DNA from: Alphaproteobacteria bacterium
GTDB taxonomy: Bacteria; Pseudomonadota; Alphaproteobacteria; UBA6615
Length of the DNA: 64,000 bases
Assembly (NCBI GenBank): GCA_002727315.1
Contig: PBWR01000022.1
Span: forward strand, 23,378 to 87,377
Direction: 5' to 3'
In this document: positions 27,200-35,420 of the stretch, piece after piece
How positions within the stretch are numbered: position 1 is the first letter of the stretch
How the letters are laid out: every line of letters begins with the position of its first letter
Notes under the pieces: model-generated
Databases searched by the model: none
Told to the model about the DNA's origin: nothing
The model's input: only the letters and a program-made list of their open reading frames with translations
Program-made: the position numbers and the translations under genes

Positions 27200-27961
27200 T
27201 TGGAATTTATCCCCGTCGGCATCGAAACGACGACTGCCGTCGCGCTCCTCGCCGCCACGTTCATCGGCAACGTGATATCCGGAATGATGGGGGTCGGCGG
27301 TGGCATCATCCTTCTGGCAGTCATGGCTAACCTGATGCCCGCCGCGGCGATCATTCCCATCCACGGTATCGCCCAGTTCGGCGCGAACATCTTCCGCGGC
27401 ACCATCCAGCGCGCCCATATCGACTGGCTGACCTTCGTCTGGTTCGCCGTCGGTAGCCTGGTTGGGGTCGCTATTGGCGGTAGCATCGTCGTCACCCTGC
27501 CGCCGGACATTCTGCGCGGGGCGCTGGCGCTTTTCATCCTCTACACCGTCTGGGCCCCAAAGCTGAAGTTCGTGAGCGAGGGAAAAGTCATCACCATCGT
27601 GGTCGGCGTCGCCTCCAGCATTCTCACCATGTTCTTTGGCGCGACCGGACCGTTCGCCATGGCGCTGCTCAGCCAGCGCGGCTACTCCCCGCAGGAGCTC
27701 ATCGGCACCCACTCGGCCTGCATGGGCGCCCAGCACGCGCTCAAGGTCGTTGCCTTCGGTGTTCTCGGTTTCGCGTTTGTAGAATGGCTCGGGCTTATCG
27801 CGATGCTGCTGCTGGCATCGCTGGCCGGCAGCCTGATCGGTAGCTATGTCCTCGGCCGCATGTCCGCAGGCATGTTTGCAGCCGCCCTGAAGGCGCTCTT
27901 GACCCTTCTTGCAGTGAACCTGCTGGCCGTTGCCCTTGGCCTCTACTCGATCACCGGTTAG
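27200..27961 (+). CDS. TauE/SafE family membrane permease
   Basis: This 253-aa, strongly hydrophobic protein shows the TauE/SafE pattern: an N-terminal GNVISGMMGVGGGIILLAVM repeat and a matching second-half repeat around FFGATGPFAMALLSQRGYSP. Eight helices are expected. Family members export sulfite, sulfoacetate or other organic anions, or import them. I chose a TTG at 27200 because GGAG lies about 10 bases upstream; the track starts 7 codons earlier at another TTG. It begins 40 bases after the tRNA. The substrate is unassigned. Confidence 0.82.
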   Translation: MEFIPVGIETTTAVALLAATFIGNVISGMMGVGGGIILLAVMANLMPAAAIIPIHGIAQFGANIFRGTIQRAHIDWLTFVWFAVGSLVGVAIGGSIVVTLPPDILRGALALFILYTVWAPKLKFVSEGKVITIVVGVASSILTMFFGATGPFAMALLSQRGYSPQELIGTHSACMGAQHALKVVAFGVLGFAFVEWLGLIAMLLLASLAGSLIGSYVLGRMSAGMFAAALKALLTLLAVNLLAVALGLYSITG

Positions 27962-28014
27962 CTCGCGTTGGCCGGGAGATTCCGGCGTTCAGACCCCCTC
28001 TGTCACAAGTCATT

Positions 28015-28346
28015 ATCAAGGTGGGCAGCGCGTTGCCGCCGTTCAGTCTCGAAAACGCGAACGGCAAGATGATGAATTCCGTCGATCTTCTATCGAAGGG
28101 GCCGTCGTCCTGACGGTGTTCCGCGGCCACTTTTGGCCCTATTGCAATGTGGAGCTATATGCACTGCGCGATATCGTACCGACCTTCAACGAATCCGGCG
28201 CCAACGGCGACGACAGCTGGACGCTGCTGATGCCGGACCCGATCTTCGTCGATTCGAGTGGCACATTCCGCGCGGCGAACATCGAGTTGAATTATGCCTC
28301 CTGGCCCAAGCTGGAGAAGACGCTGGCGGACGTGCAGGCGCTATAG
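28015..28346 (+). pseudogene. Decayed peroxiredoxin-like (AhpC/TSA) gene
   Basis: One frame reads KVGSALPPFSLENANGKM, the start of a peroxiredoxin-like protein, then runs into a stop after LLSKGP. The next frame continues with VVLTVFRGHFWPYCNVELYA and jumps to NGDDSWTLLMPDPIFVDSSG, which belongs to the C-terminal end of the same family. There is thus one frameshift and an internal loss of roughly 70-80 codons. In addition, the peroxidatic cysteine of the usual CPYC site is Trp (WPYC). The gene cannot make an active peroxidase. It lies between the TauE/SafE gene and the acyl-CoA synthetase. Confidence 0.85.
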
Positions 28347-28457
28347 CCTCACGCCACGGCTTTTCGAACGTGTAACGAGATTCCATCTGCAACCCGCCGC
28401 GGATGGGATTTTGCTTTAGCCGTGATAGGGTCGTGGGGCAAGAAAAAGAGAGCCTCC

Positions 28458-30149
28458 ATGCCGCTTACTCAGTCTTATGTCCATGGTACATCGGACGTGC
28501 CCTTGATCGGCGATACGATTGGTGCCTATTTCGACGCCGCGGTGACCCGCTGGGCCGACCGGGACGCGCTGGTGGTGCGCCACCAGGACATCTCCTGGAC
28601 CTGGGCCGATCTCAAGGTGCGGGTCGACGAATTCGCGGCCGGGCTGATTGCCCTGGGGCTGGAGCCTGGCAACCGAATCGGCATCTGGTCGCCTAACAAC
28701 GCTGAATGGGTGATTACCCAGTTCGCGACGGCCAAGGCGGGGCTGGTGCTGGTCAACATCAACCCCGCCTACCGCCTGACGGAGCTGGAATATGCGCTGA
28801 AAAAGGTCGAGTGTACGGCACTGATCACCGCCGCCCGGTTCAAGACCAGCGACTATCTGGCGATGCTCCGCGATCTGGCGCCCGAAATCGAGTTCGCCGC
28901 GCCCGGCAAACTGGCGTCGAAGCAACTGCCCCATCTCAAGACGGTCATCCAGATCGGCGAAGACGCGGTTCCGGGCATGTACGGGTTCGATGATGTGCTG
29001 GCGATGGGGGCGGAGGCCGGACATGCCGCTGTCGAGGCGCTGGGGCCGAGCCTGCAGTTCGATGACGCGATCAACATCCAGTTCACCTCGGGCACTACCG
29101 GTTCACCCAAGGGCGCGACGCTGACCCACCACAACATCCTGAACAACGGCTATTTTATCGGCCGGACCATGGCGCTTAGCGAGGCTGACCGGATCTGCAT
29201 TCCGGTGCCGCTGTACCATTGCTTCGGCATGGTGCTCGGCAACCTTGCGTGCATGACCCACGGCGCGGCGATGGTCTATCCGTCAGATGCCTTCGACCCG
29301 CTGGCGACGCTGAAGACGGCGGCCGCCGAGCGCTGCACGGGTCTGTACGGTGTGCCGACCATGTTCATTGCCCAGCTTGAGCATGCGCAGTTCGCGGAAT
29401 TCGATCTGTCGAGCCTGCGCACCGGCATTATGGCCGGCTCGCCCTGCCCGGTGAAGGTTATGAAGCAGGTCATCGACCAGATGCACATGGACCAGGTGAC
29501 CATCGCCTATGGCATGACCGAGACCAGCCCGGTCTCGACCCAGACCTCGGTCGACGACCCGCTGGACCGCCGGGTCGGGACCGTGGGGCGCATCCACCCC
29601 CATGTGGAGGTGAAGATCGTCGACGAGGCTGGCCGCATCGTCGCGCCCGGCGAGACGGGCGAGCTGTGCACCCGGGGCTATTGCGTGATGCGCGGCTACT
29701 GGAACGACGAGGAGCGCACCGCCGAGGCGATCGACGCGGCGGGCTGGATGCACACCGGCGACCTTGCGACCATGGATGCCGATGGCTATTTCAACATCGT
29801 CGGGCGCATCAAGGACATGGTGATCCGCGGTGGCGAGAACCTGTATCCGCGCGAGATCGAGGAGTTCCTGTATAGCCACCCGAAGGTCTCGGATGTGCAG
29901 ATCGTCGGCGTGCCCGACGAGAAATACGGCGAGGAACTGTGTGCGTGGATTAAGCTGGCCGAGGGCGAGACGGTGACGGATGAAGACATCCGTGAATTCT
30001 GCAAGGGCCAGATCACCCACCACAAGATCCCGCGCTACATCCGGTTCGTGGACGAGTTCCCCATGACGGTCACCGGCAAGATCCAAAAGTTCGTGATGCG
30101 CGAGCAGATGATCGAGGAACTCGGCCTCGATGAGGCCAAGACGGCTTAG
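28458..30149 (+). CDS. Acyl-CoA synthetase (AMP-binding enzyme)
   Basis: The 563-aa enzyme activates a carboxylic acid to its CoA thioester through an acyl-adenylate. The ATP/AMP motif is [19 protein letters not shown] (near residue 210), followed by [14 protein letters not shown], the hinge region [20 protein letters not shown] and the C-terminal lysine in [14 protein letters not shown]. This layout fits the medium/long-chain acyl-CoA synthetase group (FadD-like or AcsF-like). The start at 28458 ([10 protein letters not shown]) follows AGAGAG. It is convergent with the flavin reductase gene. The chain-length preference cannot be read from sequence. Confidence 0.9.
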   Translation: MPLTQSYVHGTSDVPLIGDTIGAYFDAAVTRWADRDALVVRHQDISWTWADLKVRVDEFAAGLIALGLEPGNRIGIWSPNNAEWVITQFATAKAGLVLVNINPAYRLTELEYALKKVECTALITAARFKTSDYLAMLRDLAPEIEFAAPGKLASKQLPHLKTVIQIGEDAVPGMYGFDDVLAMGAEAGHAAVEALGPSLQFDDAINIQFTSGTTGSPKGATLTHHNILNNGYFIGRTMALSEADRICIPVPLYHCFGMVLGNLACMTHGAAMVYPSDAFDPLATLKTAAAERCTGLYGVPTMFIAQLEHAQFAEFDLSSLRTGIMAGSPCPVKVMKQVIDQMHMDQVTIAYGMTETSPVSTQTSVDDPLDRRVGTVGRIHPHVEVKIVDEAGRIVAPGETGELCTRGYCVMRGYWNDEERTAEAIDAAGWMHTGDLATMDADGYFNIVGRIKDMVIRGGENLYPREIEEFLYSHPKVSDVQIVGVPDEKYGEELCAWIKLAEGETVTDEDIREFCKGQITHHKIPRYIRFVDEFPMTVTGKIQKFVMREQMIEELGLDEAKTA

Positions 30150-30155
30150 GCGGGG

Positions 30156-30806
30156 CTATTCCGCTGGATCGTTTGGGTGCGCTACATCGGGCTGGATGTA
30201 GGGCGCCTTTATCTCGTAGATGTCGTTGACGCGGCAGTAGCGCGGGCCGCCGAGACGCCCCACGGGGTTTAGGGTTTGGGGGTTGATGTACTTGTCGTCC
30301 AGAATCAGATCCTCGCGCACATGCCAGCGCAACACCCGGCCGATGACCAGATGGGTCTTCCATTCGTCGCCGAACTCGATCATCTGCTCGAACGTGCATT
30401 CCATGGCCACCGGGCAGTCCTTGATGCGCGGTGCGTCAACCAGGTCGGCCGGCATGGTGTCGATACCGATTTCGTCGAATTCGTTCTGGCCGGCTTCGTA
30501 GTTGGCGGCGCTGGCGTTCATCTGCTGTTCCCAGCCATCGGTGACCGTGTGGATAACATAGCCCTTGGTGGTCGAGATGTTCGACGAGGTGTCCTTGAGG
30601 TGTTTCTCCCGTTCACCCACCGCCAGCGTGACCAGGGGCGGGTAGTGGGATGCGATAGAGAAGAAGCTGAAGGGGGCCAAGTTGGGCACGCCGTCCGCGT
30701 CGAGCGAACTCACCCAGGCGATGGGGCGCGGCACGATTGAGCCAATCAGCAGGCGGTAGCATTGCTGGTGGTCGATCTCGTCTGTGTTGAAAATTTGGTA
30801 CGCCAT
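30156..30806 (-). CDS. Flavin reductase family protein
   Basis: The 216-aa protein has the FMN-binding split-barrel fold of the DIM6/NTAB flavin reductase family. Marks are LLIGSIVPRPIAWVSSLDAD near the N-terminus, NLAPFSFFSIASHYPPLVTL and the EREKHLKDTSSNI phosphate-contact region. Such enzymes supply reduced flavin to two-component monooxygenases or act on their own. An LLM-type monooxygenase lies 13 kb away and could in principle use it. The start at 30806 follows GGAG; the track ORF extends 95 residues too far, through the divergent hemerythrin gene. Confidence 0.86.
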   Translation of the reverse strand: MAYQIFNTDEIDHQQCYRLLIGSIVPRPIAWVSSLDADGVPNLAPFSFFSIASHYPPLVTLAVGEREKHLKDTSSNISTTKGYVIHTVTDGWEQQMNASAANYEAGQNEFDEIGIDTMPADLVDAPRIKDCPVAMECTFEQMIEFGDEWKTHLVIGRVLRWHVREDLILDDKYINPQTLNPVGRLGGPRYCRVNDIYEIKAPYIQPDVAHPNDPAE

Positions 30807-30879
30807 GTCATTCTCCAAGGGAACGGGCCTGTTTGTACAAGCTTTGCACGAGCGTTGTGTTGGTGTAAGCCCCGCAGCC

Positions 30880-31461
30880 ATGACCGAGTCCCTGTCCCTA
30901 GAAAACCGCACCGCGCTGCCCGACGGGCTGGCGTTTCTGCTCCCGGAGTATCCACGCGATGTCTGGGATGCGCACCCAAACCGCGGGCCTTGGAGCGAGT
31001 TCTGGCTACAACGCCACGATATGTTCCGGGGATTTTCTGTAGCCCTGTCCGACGCCTGCGCGCGGCTTGCCGACCGCAATATCGAGGCCAAGGCCTTTCA
31101 CCAGTGGTTCGTGCCGAGGGTGAATTTCTTTTTCGGCGAGATCGATACCCACCACAAGGTCGAGGAATATCACTACTTCCCGGCCCTGGCGAAAGCCGAT
31201 GCCAAGATGGCGCGCGGCATCGAATTGCTGGAGGGTGACCACCGCACGATCCATGACCTGCTGATGGCCGCCCACGGGTCGGTCGTGGCGCTGGACACGG
31301 CGATCCGCGCGAAGCCCGAGGATATCGCGTCGGCCGCGCCGCTTGCGGGTGATGGGTTGGCGGCGCTGGGTGGCGGTCTTGGCTGTCACCTGAATGACGA
31401 GGAAGATCTGATCATACCGCTGATCCTCGACCGGTCGGAACCGGCGCTGGGGATCAGGTAG
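30880..31461 (+). CDS. Hemerythrin domain-containing protein
   Basis: The 193-aa protein is an HHE-type four-helix hemerythrin. Metal-ligand candidates are in HHKVEEYHYFPAL, GDHRTIHDLLMAAHG and HLNDEEDLIIPLIL, the expected His/Glu spread over the helices. The N-terminal 50 residues contain GPWSEFWLQRHDMFRGF with a further histidine. Such proteins bind a di-iron centre and sense or store oxygen or handle nitric oxide and iron. The ATG at 30880 has no strong Shine-Dalgarno; an in-frame ATG at 30805 would overlap the divergent flavin reductase start. The 73-base divergent gap suggests shared control with that gene. Confidence 0.82.
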   Translation: MTESLSLENRTALPDGLAFLLPEYPRDVWDAHPNRGPWSEFWLQRHDMFRGFSVALSDACARLADRNIEAKAFHQWFVPRVNFFFGEIDTHHKVEEYHYFPALAKADAKMARGIELLEGDHRTIHDLLMAAHGSVVALDTAIRAKPEDIASAAPLAGDGLAALGGGLGCHLNDEEDLIIPLILDRSEPALGIR

Positions 31462-31474
31462 CGACCTCCAGTAT

Positions 31475-31548
31475 CGTCATACCCGGGCTTGACCCGGGTA
31501 TCTTGCCGAAGGCTGCCGGAGATGCGCGGATCAGGTCCGCGCATGACG
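31475..31548. repeat. Palindromic extragenic repeat
   Basis: The 74-bp element begins CGTCAT and ends ATGACG and has two internal palindromes: ACCCGGG-CTTG-ACCCGGGT-like and GCGCGGA-TCAGG-TCCGCGC. This is the familiar dispersed alphaproteobacterial repeat whose minus-strand reading gives the spurious peptide MRGPDPRIS...VKPGYDD. Its end lies 7 bases from the stop of the truncated FNT pseudogene. No second copy was seen in this window. Confidence 0.8.
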
Positions 31549-31555
31549 TTGATGT

Positions 31556-32157
31556 TTATTCTAGTCCGTTGATGCCGTCGAAGGTGGCAATCGGGAAGAT
31601 GATCGCCAGTATCTTGCCGGTCATGCGGCGCGCACTCATGGACAGCCAGACCGCCAGGCACACCAGCGCGTTGTAAAGAACCGTGCGGACGAACGCTTAA
31701 TCCCGGGGAAGCGCCACCTTGACGCCGGTAATCGACGTGGCCGTGGCCTTGACGGCGCCATCGCCGAGATCAAGTGTGCCCGACCAGATAACCATCTTGG
31801 CCGTTGTCGCCGCGCCGACGATGTTGGTTATATAGACGATCGCCTAGTTGTGGATGAGTTTGGATGTCGAGACGTTTCAGTCTGTCCAGGCCATGACGAT
31901 CAGGATTTGCCGGTGAACAGCGCCGCACCGGCGATGATCACCAAAATCAGCCTGGGAGAGAAAACAATCCCGCCAAGCAGCCGTGCAGTCGGTGACGGTC
32001 ATGGTGAAGAACATGGCGCCGAAGTTAACAAAGGCGCCGGCAAGGACGCCAAGCACGACCAGGTGTAGCATTGGTAGGGTTGCCTTGCGGACACCAACAT
32101 TCCCGACAAGATGGCAATCTCGTTCGGCCCATAGGGACCTTGCGAATGTGTGCCCAT
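31556..32157 (-). pseudogene. Decayed formate/nitrite transporter (FNT) gene
   Basis: Reading the minus strand from an ATG at 32157, pieces of an FNT-family channel appear in order but in different frames: NEIAILSG, then VLGVLAGAFVNFGAMFFTMT, LLGGIVF..LILVIIAGAALFTG, ILIVMAWTD, YITNIVGA, TLDLGDGAVKATATSITGVK and VCLAVWLSMSARRMTGKILA, finishing IIFPIATFDGINGLE. Several frameshifts and an in-frame stop after VALPRD separate them. About the last 60-70 residues of a normal 270-280 aa FNT protein are missing where the palindromic repeat begins. The start is 6 bases after the monooxygenase stop, so it was once its operon partner. Confidence 0.85.
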
Positions 32158-32163
32158 CGCGCG

Positions 32164-33369
32164 CTACTCCAGGACGTTGGCGGCGCGCAGGCCGGCGATC
32201 ATCGAAGACCCCATCATGAACTTGAAACTCTTGTCCGCGTTGGCCGCCACGGCACGCATCTCGTCTTGGGATTTGCGGCGTTCGGCTGGGTCTTTCTCAG
32301 CGATGAACTTGGTGTTGCGAATGGTCTGCTGACGCACGTCTTCCAGCGCCATATGGCGTCGCTGCCGGGTGTAGCGATCAAGCAGGTCCTCTTCCCCCTC
32401 GCCGCGCCAGATCTGTCCCATCTTGTCGGCGAAATTGACCGCGTCATGGACCCCCGAATTCATGCCCATGCCGCCCATGGGACTGTTGATGTGGGCCGCA
32501 TCGCCGCCGATGATGATCCGGCCCTTGCGGAAGTCCTCGGCCACGCGCTGATGGATGGTCCAAATATTCCGGTGCAGTTCGACGGTCGCACCGCCCTTGC
32601 CGAAGAACGCCTTCATGCGGGCTTCCGCCACATCGTCGCTCACCGCCACGTCGTCGGGCTCACCCTCGCGCGAGGAGAAGGTAACGCGCCAGTATTCGGG
32701 CAGGTGCAGGATCACGCACCACTCGTCCGGGTCCGAAATGTAGGCGACACCGGCAATGTCGGGCATCGCCTCGCTGACATCGAAGGTGGTGCCGTACTGG
32801 ACGACCTTCTCGTCGTAGGTGAAGCCTCCCAGCCTGACCCCGAGAGAACGGCGAATGCTGGAACGCGCGCCATCGGCGCCGAAGACATAACGTCCGGCGA
32901 AAGTCTGCTCGCCGTCGGGGGTGTCGGCGCGCACCGTCACACCGTCGGCATCCTGCTCGGCGCCCAGCACCTCATGGGAAAAGCGGACGTCGACATTGGG
33001 GAAATCCGCCAGCGTGGCGTGGAGCGCGCGGTTCAGTTCCATCTGCTCACACTGCACGCGGTATGGAAACTTGGTCTCGTCCTTCAGGGCCGACAGATCG
33101 AACTCGGCAACGACGCCTTCGTGTCGGTCGCGGAACTGCCAGACGGGGGTGATGCGTCCGTCGTTCAACACGGCATCGACCATGCCCAACTCGTCGAGAT
33201 ACTCCAGGGTCGGCGGGTGGAACGTGGTGGCGCGCCGGTGGTCCTTGGGCGAATCCTGGGATTCCAGGAGCAGGACGGGGATGTCCTGCCTGGCCAGGGA
33301 CAGGGCGGCGATTAGGCCCGTGGGGCCGCCGCCGGCAATGACTACGCGATCGGATTCTTTGGACGCCAT
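32164..33369 (-). CDS. FAD-dependent monooxygenase (aromatic hydroxylase type)
   Basis: This is a 401-aa class A flavoprotein monooxygenase. The N-terminal dinucleotide motif is VVIAGGGPTGLIAALSLARQ, the DG motif is FGADGARSSIRRSLGV (about 165-180) and the GD motif is IIIGGDAAHINSPMGGMGMN (about 275-295). The family hydroxylates phenolic acids or related rings using NAD(P)H and oxygen. It is divergent from the IclR regulator at 33483, with 113 bases between. IclR regulators commonly control such divergent catabolic enzymes. The FNT pseudogene downstream was probably in the same transcript. The substrate is unknown. Confidence 0.88.
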   Translation of the reverse strand: MASKESDRVVIAGGGPTGLIAALSLARQDIPVLLLESQDSPKDHRRATTFHPPTLEYLDELGMVDAVLNDGRITPVWQFRDRHEGVVAEFDLSALKDETKFPYRVQCEQMELNRALHATLADFPNVDVRFSHEVLGAEQDADGVTVRADTPDGEQTFAGRYVFGADGARSSIRRSLGVRLGGFTYDEKVVQYGTTFDVSEAMPDIAGVAYISDPDEWCVILHLPEYWRVTFSSREGEPDDVAVSDDVAEARMKAFFGKGGATVELHRNIWTIHQRVAEDFRKGRIIIGGDAAHINSPMGGMGMNSGVHDAVNFADKMGQIWRGEGEEDLLDRYTRQRRHMALEDVRQQTIRNTKFIAEKDPAERRKSQDEMRAVAANADKSFKFMMGSSMIAGLRAANVLE

Positions 33370-33482
33370 TCGAATATCCCGGCGGAACTTGGATGGATCA
33401 CTGTCGTTCCCTCATTTTAGCGCAGGAATCCCGGGCGCCGCACGGTCGGCATGCTTGACTCATAACCTTTCACTCCCCAAAA

Positions 33483-34247
33483 ATGCTTTTCATGAGTATG
33501 AATGATGGTGTGAAAACCGCGGTCCGCACGGTGAACCTTTTCGAGGCGTTTTCGCAACGCAAGGGGTCCATGACCCTGACCCAGATTGCCGAGAGCCTTT
33601 CGGCCCCGATCAGCAGCTGTCACGGGCTTGTCAGGACCCTCAGCGCCAAGGGATATCTCTACACATCCGAGCGGACCCGGGCGATCTATCCGACCAAGCG
33701 GTTGCTCGAAATCGCCAATACGATCGCGGCCCATGACCCGGTGCTCGAGAGTATCGTGCCGGTTCTCGAAGTTCTTCGCGACGACACCAACGAGACGGTC
33801 CTCCTGGGGCGGCGCCAGGGCGAGACGATCATGTATCTCGATGTGATCGAGGGCGGCCAGACGCTCCGCTATTCGGCGGGTGCGGGCGATATCAAGCCCA
33901 TGCATTCGAGCGCGATCGGCAAGGCGTTCCTCGGACGTCTCGATGATGGCGAGCGGGCCGCGCTTGTGGCGCGGCTGCCGCTGGACCAGCGCACCCCGGC
34001 GACGATTACGGAGCGCGAAACCCTGCGGGCCGATCTCGCCGATGGCATCGCACTCGGCTATTTCGTGACCCGGGGCGAGAATGTCGTCGATGTCATGGGC
34101 ATGGCCGCAACGGCCGATGTCTATGGAGAAACCATGGGCATCGCGATTGCCGGCCCGCTGTCGCGAATGGAAGCCGGCGAGAAAGAGCTCGGCGCGAAGC
34201 TTCTGGCGACATGCAAGAAACTCGATTCGTTCGGGGGCGTGTTATGA
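33483..34247 (+). CDS. IclR family transcriptional regulator
   Basis: The 254-aa regulator has an N-terminal winged helix-turn-helix (AVRTVNLFEAFSQRKGSMTL with TQIAESLSAPISSCHGLVRT) and a C-terminal IclR effector domain (YSAGAGDIKPMHSSAIGKAF, then ITERETLRADLADGIALGYF). It is the first gene of a plus-strand unit; its stop overlaps the start of the next gene, which implies it controls that unit and perhaps itself. The start is uncertain, because ATGs at 33483, 33492 and 33498 lie close together and none has a clear Shine-Dalgarno. Effectors of this family are usually catabolic intermediates. Confidence 0.88.
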   Translation: MLFMSMNDGVKTAVRTVNLFEAFSQRKGSMTLTQIAESLSAPISSCHGLVRTLSAKGYLYTSERTRAIYPTKRLLEIANTIAAHDPVLESIVPVLEVLRDDTNETVLLGRRQGETIMYLDVIEGGQTLRYSAGAGDIKPMHSSAIGKAFLGRLDDGERAALVARLPLDQRTPATITERETLRADLADGIALGYFVTRGENVVDVMGMAATADVYGETMGIAIAGPLSRMEAGEKELGAKLLATCKKLDSFGGVL

Positions 34248-34795
34248 GCGATACGGTCCTGCGGACAGATGCTGCGGAATTCGGCTGGCCGGATGCGCTC
34301 TATGACGTGTTGGTCCGGCAGCATGTGCGCCAGGTCGCCTATGTGCCCGATGCCGGCCACAGCCGCCTGATCGAGCGCTGTGCGGACAATCCGGATATGG
34401 TCAGCACGGTCTTGACCACCGAGGAAGAAGGCGTGGCCCTGTTGGCCGGGGCGTGGCTCGGGGGCGATCGCGGTGTCCTACTCATGCAGTCGAGCGGGGT
34501 CGGCAATTGCATCAACATGTTTACGCTGATCGAGAATTGCCGCCTGCCATTGGTGACGCTTGTGACGATGCGGGGCGAGTGGGGCGAGTTCAATCCCTGG
34601 CAGGCGCAAATGGGCCAGGCGACACCGGATATTCTGACCCGCATGGGGATCCAGGTGCATTGTGTCGATGAACCTGGGGACGCCGCACCGACGCTCGATG
34701 CCGCCATCCGCCAGTCCTATGACGGCATGCTGCCGTCCGCCGTGCTGCTGTCCCAGCGCCTGATCGGCCGCAAGGCCTTTAACGAGGAAGGCTGA
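34244..34795 (+). CDS. ThDP-dependent decarboxylase, alpha (Pyr-domain) subunit
   Basis: The 183-aa protein is the N-terminal pyrimidine-binding half of a thiamine-diphosphate enzyme. Typical features are VRQVAYVPDAGHSRLIERCA, the catalytic glutamate in LTTEEEGVALLAGAWLGGD and LLMQSSGVGNCINMFTLIEN. Size and pattern resemble the alpha subunit of sulfopyruvate decarboxylase (ComD) and the corresponding part of phosphonopyruvate decarboxylase. Its ATG at 34244 overlaps the IclR stop (ATGA). The beta half follows immediately. The likely substrate is a 2-oxo acid with an acidic group; which one is not known. Confidence 0.84.
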   Translation: MSDTVLRTDAAEFGWPDALYDVLVRQHVRQVAYVPDAGHSRLIERCADNPDMVSTVLTTEEEGVALLAGAWLGGDRGVLLMQSSGVGNCINMFTLIENCRLPLVTLVTMRGEWGEFNPWQAQMGQATPDILTRMGIQVHCVDEPGDAAPTLDAAIRQSYDGMLPSAVLLSQRLIGRKAFNEEG

Positions 34796-34796
34796 C

Positions 34797-35381
34797 ATGG
34801 CCGGACCCTTGCTGGATCGCCGGGATGCCGTTGAGGGCCTGCTGCGTGACCGGGGCGATTTGCTGGTCGTCTCGGGCCTGGGCTCTGCGACATATGACTG
34901 CGCGGCCGTGGATGATGATCCGCGCAATTTCTATCTATGGGGTGCGATGGGTGGCACCGCGGCCGTGGCCCTCGGTCTTGCGCTCGCACAGCCGTCACGG
35001 CCCGTGCTGGCCCTCACCGGTGACGGCGACATGCTGATGGGGATGGGAACACTGGCGACCATCGGCGCATCTTCGCCGCAGAACCTGTCAGTCGTCGTCC
35101 TCGACAATGAGGTGTATGGCGAGACCGGGGCGCAGCCCACCGCGACGGCCCATGGCGTGGATCTCGTGTCGGTCGCACGCGGTTGCGGCATGGAGGCGGT
35201 AGAGGATATCCGCGACATGAACGCGGTGGGCACGCTGGCCGGGCGTATGCAGCGCTGTGAAGGGCCGCTGTTCGCAAATATCAAGATCGACACGCGAGAG
35301 TATCCGCGGGTCTTGCCGGCCCGCGACGGGGCCTACCTGCGTTCGCGGTTTCGCGAGGCCGTGCTCGGAACGTCGCCCTGA
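34797..35381 (+). CDS. ThDP-dependent decarboxylase, beta (PP-domain) subunit
   Basis: The 194-aa product is the diphosphate-binding half of the same ThDP enzyme. The metal/ThDP motif runs from LTGDGDMLMGMGTLATIGAS to LDNEVYGETGAQPTATAHGV, the GDG...N pattern of the fold, with DNEVYGE typical of the phosphonopyruvate/sulfopyruvate decarboxylase branch. The start ATG at 34797 directly follows the alpha-subunit stop, so the two are surely made together. The split arrangement is like ComDE. It sits 39 bases before the dehydrogenase gene, which could reduce or oxidise the aldehyde formed. Confidence 0.85.
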   Translation: MAGPLLDRRDAVEGLLRDRGDLLVVSGLGSATYDCAAVDDDPRNFYLWGAMGGTAAVALGLALAQPSRPVLALTGDGDMLMGMGTLATIGASSPQNLSVVVLDNEVYGETGAQPTATAHGVDLVSVARGCGMEAVEDIRDMNAVGTLAGRMQRCEGPLFANIKIDTREYPRVLPARDGAYLRSRFREAVLGTSP

Positions 35382-35420
35382 TGGCGCGATCGCGGCAAGA
35401 ATTGGAAAATAGAGGAAGAA

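Noticed and set aside
31475-31548. CRISPR-like or mobile element at the palindromic repeat
   Set aside because: There is a single copy with no spacers and no transposase or terminal duplication. It fits a dispersed extragenic repeat.
31386-31661. 91-aa minus-strand ORF containing MRGPDPRISG...VKPGYDD
   Set aside because: This peptide is the well-known false translation of the palindromic extragenic repeat, not a protein.
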